Shown piece after piece: positions 51,425 to 60,594 of a stretch of DNA of 64,000 nt; positions within the stretch are counted from its first letter, which is position 1; every line of letters begins with the position of its first letter. Source of the stretch: Tethya wilhelma. Its lineage: Eukaryota > Porifera > Demospongiae > Tethyida > Tethyidae. The notes under the pieces are model-generated. The model searched no databases and had not been told where the DNA came from. It worked only from the letters and a program-made list of their open reading frames with translations. The stretch is from assembly GCA_964030475.1 (NCBI GenBank), contig CAXIPT010000016.1:248001-312000 (forward strand), read 5' to 3'. A program made the position numbers and the translations under genes.

Positions 51425-52395
51425 CAAGTAGTAAAAATTTCAAAAAAATAAGTAGTGTAGGAATGGGCAGTGCGGTAAAAAGCATTGGAACAAGGCATGT
51501 CTCAATTTCGGCACATGACTACTTCATTTTTGATTTATTCTTGATTGATATCCCTAATATGGATCTTCAGTGTCATAAATGCAATACCATAGCTTTGTGT
51601 TGTGTTGGTTCAATCTAATCAGTTGGCTAAGCAGTGGAATAAACCATAACAATTAAGACAGGCAACTTAAACTGAACTGCCGGCCAAGAGTTGCATGGGC
51701 ATAAAAAATGAAGTAGTCATGTGCCAAAATTGAGACATGCTTTTTACCGCACTGCCCATTCCTACACTACTTATTTTTTTAAATTTTCACTTTTTTCAAT
51801 ACAGTGTGGAGACTATCAGAGATTGGTGAGTCCCAACAAAAAGCTTGAGTAGCAGCTAGCTACATGCTCATTATGCTGGAGGAGGCTAATGCGCATGCGC
51901 AAAATAAGGGCACGTGGAGAATTAATTAATGACCTTTGAACTCTACCTACAAAGATGGCTGCATTGTAGTACATGAATTTATACACTATAAGTTTCAAAG
52001 CTTTCTAGTTTTTGTTTAGGCCTATTTGAGATTGAAAAGAGTATCAAGGAATGTAGTACCCATGAAAAGAACCTACTTTGTGCTGTCAAAGTTGGCTCAA
52101 CACATTCTGGTTCTCTGGAAATCCTTTTCAAGTAAGTCAGTTACTGCAGTTACGAAGTAAGTACGTTAGTACGTTAGATGAACAAAAATGGCACTATGGT
52201 TGCTTCCCAATAGCGCTCACTACGAGTGTTGAGGAAAGTTTTGGTGCATTGCATGCAGTTGGTAATCTGTCAGTAAGAGCCTCTGAGCAACTTTGAAAGT
52301 TTAATTTTGTTTGACTAGATTTTTATTGTGGCCAACATTTTGTATTGTGTCTATGGGACAGTCGGCCCATTCCTACTATACGTACTACCGTACGT
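51425..52395 (-). repeat. Right arm of the ~1-kb inverted repeat
   Basis: Reverse complement of 47045-48033 with scattered indels. It starts with the MITE at 51430-51791 and ends at the CATACGTACGGTAGTA-type sequence near 52395. Confidence 0.88.
51430..51791. mobile_element. MITE with ~100-bp inverted ends, copy 2
   Basis: Diverged copy of 47644-48028: both ends carry AAGTAGTGTAGGAATGGGCA and GTGCGGTAAAAAGCATTGG, and the centre is different. It occupies the equivalent place in the opposite arm, so it was in the arm before the arm was duplicated. Confidence 0.9.
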
Positions 52396-52527
52396 ATGAT
52401 AAATGTAGACCTTTTTCTTGAAGGTGAAGGCATAAAGATTTTGGTAATCCTGCTTTGCTAAGTTCCACAAATGGGTTCTCAAGAACACAAACAGATATGG
52501 AGCTTGTTGCAGCCTTTTTTTTTTTAA

Positions 52528-52692
52528 GTGTAGTGCATGCTGCTTTGCTTTGGCCAGCTCAGCAATTTATCTCACTATGTGACGTCACAGACGACCGTTT
52601 TCAATTTCCAAATTCCGCCATTTTTGTAATCAGCTGGCAAAGAAACTCGTTATCTGGCTAGCTGTGTTTCGTGTACAGCATCACTGCGACAG
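52528..52692 (+). repeat. Dispersed direct repeat R2, copy 2
   Basis: Same orientation as 45278-45430, with an extra 14 bases (TTGCTTTGGCC region). It is followed at 52762-52820 by the inverted match to 44641-44700. Confidence 0.85.
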
Positions 52693-53149
52693 AATAATTT
52701 AATTAATTTAATAATTTAGATCTGACCAGAAAGAAAATTTGCAGCTAAATATCCCCAAGTATTTGCAAAATCAACGAAAATACGCTAAGTTTTCAAGGGT
52801 CAAAGGTCGCGGGTTTCGGGTATATATTGGCATTCATGGAGAATCAAGTTAGCCAGCGAGTCAGTATGGCACTGATGCCTGGTAACTTGGTTAGGAGATA
52901 CTAGATAGTCCCCAGTATTTTCAACTATTAGCTATCTGCATATTATAAGAAAAGCTGTGTGTGTATGGGTCCATATGTGTGTGTGTGTGTGTGTAACAGA
53001 GGGTCACTGGTGTCACAGGATCAGAGCTTCCCAGCCTAAAAATTTTCTCGGGGGGAGAATTTTCCCTAAGGGTAATTTCTCTCCCTGGAGTTAATTTCCT
53101 AGGACGGAATCTTTCCCCTTAGGATACAAGCTCCCCCCAAACAACAATA

Positions 53150-53400
53150 GTTTATACTGTTGTTGATGGTAATGAGGTACTAAAAAGGTTATGGATGAAT
53201 GTCAGATTGTATACAAGCTTGTAGGACTACGAACCAATGGTCAGACACAAACATATTGTTGGACAGATTTGCTTCTATTTTATTGCATGACTGATTGAGG
53301 AACAAGCGTGAAAGAGAAGCCAATCTTTCACAAAAGAGGCGTATTGTGGGGAGTACATTCGCTTCTAGGAGTCTGCTTCTCTTTTCTACTAAATAGAAAA
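53150..53400 (-). repeat. Inverted matches to 45430-46270
   Basis: 53160-53280 is the reverse complement of about 46145-46262 (GGACTACGAACCAATGGTCA, ATACAAGCTTGTA). 53310-53385 is the reverse complement of about 45430-45500 (AAGCCAATCTTTCACAAAAG). The order of blocks differs from the left side, so the region has been rearranged after duplication. A (GT)n microsatellite lies just before it at about 52974-52994. Confidence 0.8.
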
Positions 53401-55021
53401 GAAGGAAATCACACGATCTTCACAGTCATTACTTCCTGTTGATGAAGACTATTGGTCGAAACATGTTCAGGAAGACTGAACCAGAAGACTAAAGAACATC
53501 CAACCCAAGAAGAACAGGAAACCTGAAGGTCCAAAAATACAATAATTTATGTCAAGAAAAAGGGCTACTAATGGTGGACAGAAAGCCGTCAAAAATTGCT
53601 GTAAACCGGAAAGTTTAAACATTATGATACCAGTTAAAAGTCAGATGAAGAGATGATCTGCCAAAAGATGCTAACAGCCCAAAATCTACCGGAGCATCAG
53701 CCTGTTACACCACCGCCCACACCTGGCAACCCTTTACCAACAACTACAAATGATAGCCAAAAATTTAATGAGAAAGAACAGAATATTATCAAGCCCAATG
53801 AATTATCCATGGTACTAAGAGAAATGCCAAACTGGGCAGATGCTTCACCAAGTGTAGAAGATATGCAACCAGATAAATTCATTATACATCAAATGACACA
53901 ATACAGAGATATTAAATAAAATGATGACATTCAAGATGAAGGCAAAAACAGAGAACGAGAGACAACATATCAGAGAAACACCACGGTCAGAGAGAAGAAA
54001 GCATGGAACGTCACGAGTCTGCCGATCACAGGGCAGCACACCAAGTACTCACTAGACGATTGGAGGAAATAAGTAAGCAAATTTACACAACTTTAATAAT
54101 ATTAACTAAAGCTAACCACAACAAGAAATTCATGGAAAACTGTCTGATAGCCAGAAAGCCACCAAAGGGCCTATCCATATGGTGCCAACCACATATTTAC
54201 AATTCAAATACAGATGTTGAAACTGAATGGCACAAAAGTAAAGGCTCAAACTTGGGAACACACTTTTATCATTTCCAAGTCAAAAAAGTCATTACTCTTG
54301 CCACAATAATAAGGGACGAAAGTATATGCCACCAAATTTGAGTATTGCACAGGCTCTTCTGCACGAACCAGATCAGGCTGATGGTGAAAAACCTGTAGTG
54401 AAGGAATGGCTTTACAGGAAAATTTCTAATGAAGAATTTATAATTTTGGATTTGTATTTCAACGCAGTGATACCTGTGAATAATGCTAAAATTGCTATTA
54501 GTTCTCCTGAACCAGAGGATAAAAACGTTGACCTGCAGGCAGAATTAGCTGCTTATCATAGCAAAGCATCTAAAGACTACCAATCTCTTTGCACAGATAC
54601 CGCAAATTCCCCAAAAAATTCAGATTCTACCTTGTTAACATTTGACTTGCAACAGAATCTTCCCGTTCCCAAACTCACTCATGGTGCTGTTTTATTTGAG
54701 ACAGTTGTAGGTGTACAACTTTGGAATACACAATTGGTAAATCTGCTCTTATGTTTATGTGGAATGAAACTATTGCTGGAAGGGGTAGTAGCGAAATCAT
54801 CTCATGCCTTTTGAAATATTTCATACGAGAGCACCTTCAAGCAAATAGAATCATATGCTACTCTGACAGCTGCTTTGGCCAAAACAAAATACCCACGTGA
54901 TTTGTTTTTGGAGCAAACTTGTCAATAATGAAACATTTGTACGCATTGATCACAAGTTTTTAGTGAAGGATAGTGCTAGGTTTGGTAACGTTTCGCCTAT
55001 ATGCATTTCACCTACTTTACG

Positions 55022-55288
55022 TTACAAATCACCAGTGGTAACTGTTCCTGGGCACTTAGAGTTGGGGCTCTGTGTGCACCTCCAATAGACTACTGTGCCA
55101 TCTCTTCCCCGCCTGTTAATCGTGTAGCTGTAGCCCTGGTACAGTAGAGATCTGGCACCATGCTGGGTTTTAGTGAACTCCATAAATCCAAATGAAGATT
55201 GTTGTTGATAATGGTAGGAATGAAAATCATACTGGATACAGCTACTTTTATACAAAAATCCTTCTCTTTTGGCGTGCACATCAAACAC
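55022..55288 (-). CDS. FLYWCH zinc-finger domain fragment
   Basis: An 88-residue frame. Its second half shows the FLYWCH pattern: FTKTQHGARSLLYQGYSYTI, then VYWRCTQ and a second cysteine in KCPGTV, with the final His side cut off by a stop at the left end of the element. FLYWCH domains are DNA-binding fingers commonly joined to MULE transposases. Here it faces the opposite way from the transposase, so it is either a separate gene or an inverted piece. Confidence 0.75.
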   Translation of the reverse strand: MFDVHAKREGFLYKSSCIQYDFHSYHYQQQSSFGFMEFTKTQHGARSLLYQGYSYTINRRGRDGTVVYWRCTQSPNSKCPGTVTTGDL

Positions 55289-55739
55289 AAAGTCCAGAGC
55301 AAAGTATACAGTTTAACCTCGATGACGCAAATATTAAATTGAACAAAGAACATTTGAATACGCATGCCTTCCAAAACACGTAGAACCAGCAGATGAGCTG
55401 CTGAGTGTAAGCAATACCCATAATCATGCCCCCAGTGAAGCACAAGTTCAAGCCACCAAAGTAGTCTCTGAGATGAGAGGCAGCAGCATCAGGCCAATCT
55501 CCCAGCTGTAGTACACACAGCATTTGGCTAGGCTGTCTACTTTACCCAATGCAGATGAAGTGGCAGCCACATATACCACCTCTGTGTACTTAAGGCCTGG
55601 GTCAACAGCATACCTTATAATGTATAGTGAAATAATCTCATCAATATTCGGAATGGTCATAACTTTTAAAATAACTAATTAGTAACCATGAAACGTAGGT
55701 ATAGATTCTTCGGGATATTTCAAACATCCTTAAGTCAAA

Positions 55740-56110
55740 AGTTGGTCATGTGACTCTTCCATATTTGCTGAATCAGCAAAAAATGAATAATTAATTAGGC
55801 GGAAATGTTTCCCTGTTGCTATGGTAACCATTTTTTGTATAAATATATTTTTCATCAAAATATGCCTAAATCTGAATTGGGGTTCAGAAATACTGATCTG
55901 GATGAAAGAAATGCAGCTTTTGCCGTTCTCTCCTTCTCGGCTATATCTTATCAACAATACGATCAGCGGTAACCCCAATCAAGATTATAGAGGTTCATGA
56001 TAATAGTTATCTCCTGAAAAAGTTTGGTTGCCATAGCAACCTTCTAAGGTTTCTGCCTAATTAATTATTCATAGTTTAAGGTGTTTCATTGACCTATCAC
56101 AGTAACATGA
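55740..56110. mobile_element. Inverted-repeat insert inside the MULE
   Basis: ATGAATAATTAATTAGGCGG at about 55780 and its continuation GTTGCTATGGTAACC recur inverted at about 56020-56075 (GGTTGCCATAGCAACC, GCCTAATTAATTATTCAT). It lies between the FLYWCH fragment and the transposase and has no coding capacity. It may be a MITE inserted into the MULE. Confidence 0.65.
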
Positions 56111-56199
56111 AAACGAAAAAGAAATTAGGAAAAGTTATTTGATATTCTGTAGATCTGAATTTTAATTCAGGCAAAATTTCAATCATTTTCAAGGTGACC

Positions 56200-57297
56200 C
56201 AGGCCTATGTACGCAAACACTCCAAAGCCTGCTCTCTACCGCAAGAGGAAAGCAAAGCTTCCTCGACTGCCTCAGTCTCGTGCTGAAGTCCACTTCAGTT
56301 GTGAATGGGCTGACCCCTCTACTAGAGACCAGTTTCTCCTGAAAGAGGATGGTGACGATGATGTTTGCCACTGAGGCTGATTTGCGTAGGCTTGGGGAGG
56401 CAGAAACCCTGTATGTGGTTGGAACTTTTCGGATATGTCCGAGGGGTTTCTACCAGATCTTTACCATCCACAGCTGTGTCCATGGGATTCATGTGCCATT
56501 GGTGTACTGCTTGCTTCCCCATCAGAGAGAAGATACCTACGAAGGTGTCTTGAAAATTGTAGCTGAGGGGGTAGCTGATTTGGGTTTGCAACTGCTCCCC
56601 TCCATGGTTGTGTCAGACTTTGAGCTGGCGATTATGAATGCTGTATGCACTGTGTTCCCAAACAGTGAGGTCAAGGGATGTTACTTCCACTTTTGTCAGG
56701 TAAGTTATAGCTGTGTTTAATTTTTTTATGCATCCCAGTAATAATTAATTTTTTATTCTACTTTCCTAACAAAAAACAGGCACTGCAAAGGAATGTTCAA
56801 TGCCTGGGTTTACAGGTCCCCTACAAGGATGATCCCGATGTGCGCTCTGTTGTTCGGAGGATAGCTGCCTTGGCTTTTGTCCCTGAACACTTTGTCAGAA
56901 TTGGATGGATGGGAGTGAAGGCCATGGTTCCTCAGCAACCTGTTAGTGGCATGGACGAGTTCATGGACTACTTTATGGATGACAGGTTCGTTTCATCTAG
57001 CAACATGGAATGTTTATCATATGGGGGATTGTAGGACAAACAATCATGTTGAGGGCTGGCACAGGAAAGTGGTACTGATGAACCACCCCAATGTGTATAA
57101 GATTGTTCAGATTTTCAAATCTGAGCAAGCTACTGTGGAGGTGCGTCCGTTACAGCTTTCAACAGGAGCTTGCCCCCCTCCTAGGCATAAGCGTGCTGTA
57201 GCTAAAGATAAGAGGGTAGCTGAGCTTCAGTGTAGGTTTGACAATGACAGATTAGTTTGCACGAGTACATTAGTTCTATGTCAGCCCACACAAACAT
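56200..57297 (+). pseudogene. MULE transposase with one spliceosomal-type intron
   Basis: It starts in one frame with KPALYRKRKAKLPRLPQSR and CEWADPSTRDQFLL, then shifts near 56350 into YVVGTFRICPRGFYQIFTIH, the first part of the MULE domain. Next are VVSDFELAIMNA (catalytic Asp region) and VKGCYFHFCQ. An 80-base intron with GTAAGT and CAG ends (56700-56779) interrupts it. After it come RRIAALAFVPEHFV, then in another frame CRTNNHVEGWHRKV (zinc-ligand-like His) and HPNVYKIVQIF. At least two frameshifts break it. Confidence 0.85.
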
Positions 57298-57479
57298 AAT
57301 AAATTAATGCTGTTTTCTACATATGCACACATTACATCACATCTGTTGTTGTTGAGTCTTGATTTAACTGGATGTCTTATTTCTTGTAAGGTGAGGTAAC
57401 ATTGAGCACTTAGTTATACACTTATACACTAAAGAAAAAAAATAAATTAAGAAAAAAAACACCACATCCCTTCTTATTT

Positions 57480-57698
57480 GTTTATGTTTGTGTTTATATT
57501 AATTTTGTGTTGTTCATTCCACACGCACACACACTGTCGGAGTTCTCTTGTCCTGTCTGTACACACCATGGTAAGTACTTACTATACACCCTACATCTTT
57601 CTTGTTGTTTATGTTTGTGTTTATATTAATTTTATGTTGTTCATTCCACATGCACACACACTGTCGGAGTTCTCTTGTCCTGTCTGTACACACCATGG
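57480..57698 (+). repeat. Two-unit tandem repeat, ~124-bp unit
   Basis: TGTTTATGTTTGTGTTTATA through CACTGTCGGAGTTCTCTTGT to CTGTACACACCATGG occurs twice (57480-57571 and 57604-57697) with three or so differences and an unmatched 32-base spacer after the first. It lies in the right subterminal part of the MULE; such subterminal repeats often bind the transposase. Confidence 0.9.
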
Positions 57699-58370
57699 AA
57701 CAGAATAATCTCTGCTTTACAACTGTGCTGAACTCCTATTATTACAGGTTCTGAGTGTCTCTATGTTGTACTATATAAGTTTCAAGTTTCTCCTACTGAA
57801 GTTTCTGTTTTACAAAGTTATTAAGCACGAATAGAATGCTAAGAACATGCGCGCTTGAAATCTAGAGGCTTTCTTAGATACCCTACGCGGTTATTAATTT
57901 ATGCGTTGTACATAGATTATGTAATTGAACCACTTCCGGTAGTGTAGGCGAATTGACACGTAGGCAAAATGTGTGTAGGCGAAACGTTACAAAACCTAGT
58001 GCTATGGTTTGTGTTCCTGTAGACTGGAAAAAGAGGCATGTGTCACCAAGCCATTTTGTGTTCAAAATATGTGCACTGAAATTTTTTTTGATTTCTCACC
58101 TAAAAAAATACTGTTGGTGCTCCTGTTTTGATTAGCACTGCCAACCGATTAAACTTTGGTGAAGGAGATGAAGGTGGCAAAGTGGTAGCTCATCCTGGTT
58201 AAAGAACGCAAGAAAGTTCTTCCTTCTAAAGAAATTATAGTGCCACTTTCGAACCGTAATGGACATCCTCTCAATCCTAAAAAAATAGAAAACTTGCAGA
58301 AAATGATCCCATTTCTCTCAGAATCATTTAGAAACTATTATAAACAGTTAGCTGACCATCCTACGTCAGC

Positions 58371-60177
58371 CCCCTTTTTTTTTTTTTATTTATAATAATT
58401 TAGCAAAAAAGCTAGGACACATGAATAGCAATACACTTGCTAACAAAAGTATGTACCCAGTTAAAACAACAACAAAACGGTTCAAAACTGTGAAATTAGG
58501 ACAAAAACAATAGTAAAACAAAATTCTAGTTAGTTAGTTAGTGCAGGGAACGAATGCAGTGTTTGAAAGAAGGGAGGGTCTCACAATCGTACATAGTACT
58601 TGAGAGTTGGTTCCACAATGAAATAACATCAGGAAAGTAGGAGAATCTATGGGCATTCGAGTGCACCTGGGGTTGGACGAAGAGATGAGGGCTTGAATTT
58701 CTTAGGTTCAATGTTGAACGTCTCTCTAGAGGGGCATTAGGGAAGCATAGTTTTTTTTGTTTTTTTTTAAGTGCCCCTCCGGGTTTACCACAATTGTGGC
58801 TAACGAGGGCCTGCAAATAGCCTAGGGCTAATGAATGCAGGTCCCCCAGGACCGACGGCTTTACATCCCCTCCGAAGGATGCGGTGAAATTCACCTCCTC
58901 ATTCTTTGGGGTAGAGCTGAGTTAACTCCTAGGCAGAGCTCGAAAGAGAAAATGGGAAACAAATACCTGTGGCACTGGAGGGACTCAAACCACCTACCCA
59001 TGGGTTGGGAGTCAGAGTCAATGGTGAACAAGCCACCAGGCCACCCCCAAAGTTGACCATTTAGAACCTGAAACAGGGTGCAAAGTTTCAGCTGCTCCCT
59101 TCTGTCAGAGAGTGTAGGCAGGCTCCAGGTGTCTAACAAAATGTTGTACTCCTGGTTCCAGTTTTTTGAACACATTCTTAGCGCCATCTTTTGAACCTTC
59201 TCGAGAGAGTTAATTAGTCCAGCTTGATGAGGGTCCCAAACTATAGCTCCGTATTCCAGATGAGGTCTGATGTAAGAGAGGTAAAGTTGAAAGAGGGTGG
59301 CTGAGTTAGAGTACTGGAGAAGTTTCTATAGACAATACCAAGTTGGGATCTTGTTTTCTTACAAATTTCGGAAATGTGTGTAGACCAGTTCAGTGATGGT
59401 GTCAGCCAGACTCCAAGGTACTTGTATGAGTACACTCTTTCAAGGATTGAGTAGTTGATAGTGAGAGGTTGATTTGGAACAATTGGAGCTCTCTTCCTTG
59501 AGATAATCATGAACTTACACTTTGTATTGTTGAAATGGAGATGGTTATTGTTTGTCCAGCCACAGAGATTATCTATGTCAGATTGAAGGAGAAGGTAGTC
59601 AGCTGGCATTTGGATTGGCCGGTAGAGAAGGATGTCATCTGCAAATAAAGAAAGGGACCCATCCGACCGGGGGATAGACACGATATAGAAGACAAACAGC
59701 AGGGGGCCAATGACAGAGCCCCAGAAGCAACAGGTAGAAGGCAAGATGAAACACCATTCACACACACGTACTGAGACCTAGAGGTGAGGTAAGCAATGAT
59801 CCATTTGAGGACGAAAGGGTTGATATTAGTTGCCTTAAGCTTATCAATGAGAGACCAGTTTGGCACTGAATCAAACGCCTTCTTGTAGTCAAAGAACACT
59901 GCACAGATATCCAAGCCCAAGTCCAACCACTGATGCCAGAGGTTTGTTGCAGCAAGCAGGGCACATGTGGAAGATTTTCCTTGGCAGAAGCCCCATTGAT
60001 CAGCAGATATTGGGGAGTGTTGAGTAAGATGGTCAAGCAGGATGTCTCTCATGTGCTTCTCGAGTAGTTTGCTCAATATAGACAGAAGAGAAATTGGGCG
60101 ATAGTTTGTAGGGTCAGTGCGAGAGGATGATTTAGGAACAGGAGAGACTCTGGCCACCTTCCACTTATCTGGCATCA
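58371..60177 (-). mobile_element. LINE (jockey/CR1/L2-like), 3' part with reverse transcriptase
   Basis: Read on the minus strand, it begins in the RT domain (KVARVSPVPKS, TNYRPISLLSILSKLLEKH, AVFFDYKKAFDSVPNW). A roughly 10-base deletion removes the VPQ of the SGVPQGS motif and shifts the frame, after which GSVIGPLLFVFYI and LFADDILLYRP (the FADD catalytic motif) follow. Then come the thumb (YKYLGVWLTPSLNWSTHI) and the typical C-terminal FSYFPDVISLWNQLSS ending in a stop near 58540. A 3' UTR and an A-rich tail reach 58371. The copy is 5'-truncated and inactive. Confidence 0.88.
58753..59047 (-). mobile_element. tRNA-derived SINE inserted in the LINE
   Basis: On the minus strand a tRNA-like head starts at 59047, with an A-box-like TGGCCTGGTGG and a B-box-like GGTTTGAGTCC about 45 bases later. 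It ends in an A-rich tail at 58753-58771. CAAAGTT (59048-59054) and CATAGTT (58746-58752) are the target duplication. Removing the insert joins the LINE frame exactly (VLNGQL to CFPNAPLERR). Confidence 0.85.
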
Positions 60178-60516
60178 GTGGTTGGACTTGGGCTTGGATA
60201 TCTGTGCAGTGTTCTTTGACTACAAGAAGGCGTTTGATTCAGTGCCAAACTGGTCTCTCATTGATAAGCTTAAGGCAACTAATATCAACCCTTTCGTCCT
60301 CAAATGGATCATTGCTTACCTCACCTCTAGGTCTCAGTACGTGTGTGTGAATGGTGTTTCATCTTGCCTTCTACCTGTTGCTTCTGGGGCTCTGTCATTG
60401 GCCCCCTGCTGTTTGTCTTCTATATCGTGTCTATCCCCCGGTCGGATGGGTCCCTTTCTTTATTTGCAGATGACATCCTTCTCTACCGGCCAATCCAAAT
60501 GCCAGCTGACTACCTT
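60177..60516 (+). repeat. Inverted copy of part of the LINE RT
   Basis: The segment is the reverse complement of about 59592-59942 and appears identical where I compared it, including the deletion in the VPQG motif. It abuts the LINE at 60177 and stops at an N (60517). Confidence 0.9.
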
Positions 60517-60594
60517 NCACATAGGCAGCACTCTAACAACTAGCATACCTTACATGGTGCCTCAACATGACAAACAGTCAAACCCAATGTTGAC

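Larger units (their letters stand above)
54979..57996. mobile_element. Complete 3018-bp MULE-type transposon with 8-bp TSD
   Basis: The left end GGTTTGGTAACGTTTCGCCT and the right end AGGCGAAACGTTACAAAACC are inverted repeats. TAGTGCTA flanks the element at 54971-54978 and 57997-58004, an 8-bp target duplication that suits Mutator-like elements. Inside are a FLYWCH domain on the minus strand and a MULE transposase remnant on the plus strand. It interrupts another transposase. Confidence 0.92.
54003..58366 (+). pseudogene. DDE-type transposase relic, split by a MULE insertion
   Basis: Fragments at 54003-54978 and 57997-58366 belong to one broken plus-strand transposase. Recognisable pieces are KPVVKEWLYRKI, an SDTCE-C cysteine motif in a shifted frame near 54465, TFDLQQNLPVP, a WNETIAGRGSSEIISCLLKY block in another frame (54760-54815), and YSDSCFGQNK near 54855-54885. 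After the insertion come VCVPVDWKK and a C-terminal KIENLQKMIPFLSESFRNYY. I know this arrangement from uncharacterised transposase-like proteins of many invertebrates; the superfamily name is not certain. Removing 54979-57996 plus one target repeat restores the frame across the site. Other frameshifts remain, so it is dead. A frame at 53653-53919 may be its 5' part. Confidence 0.7.

Noticed and set aside
52974..52994. Possible Z-DNA or regulatory (GT)n tract
   Set aside because: An ordinary short microsatellite with no supporting context.
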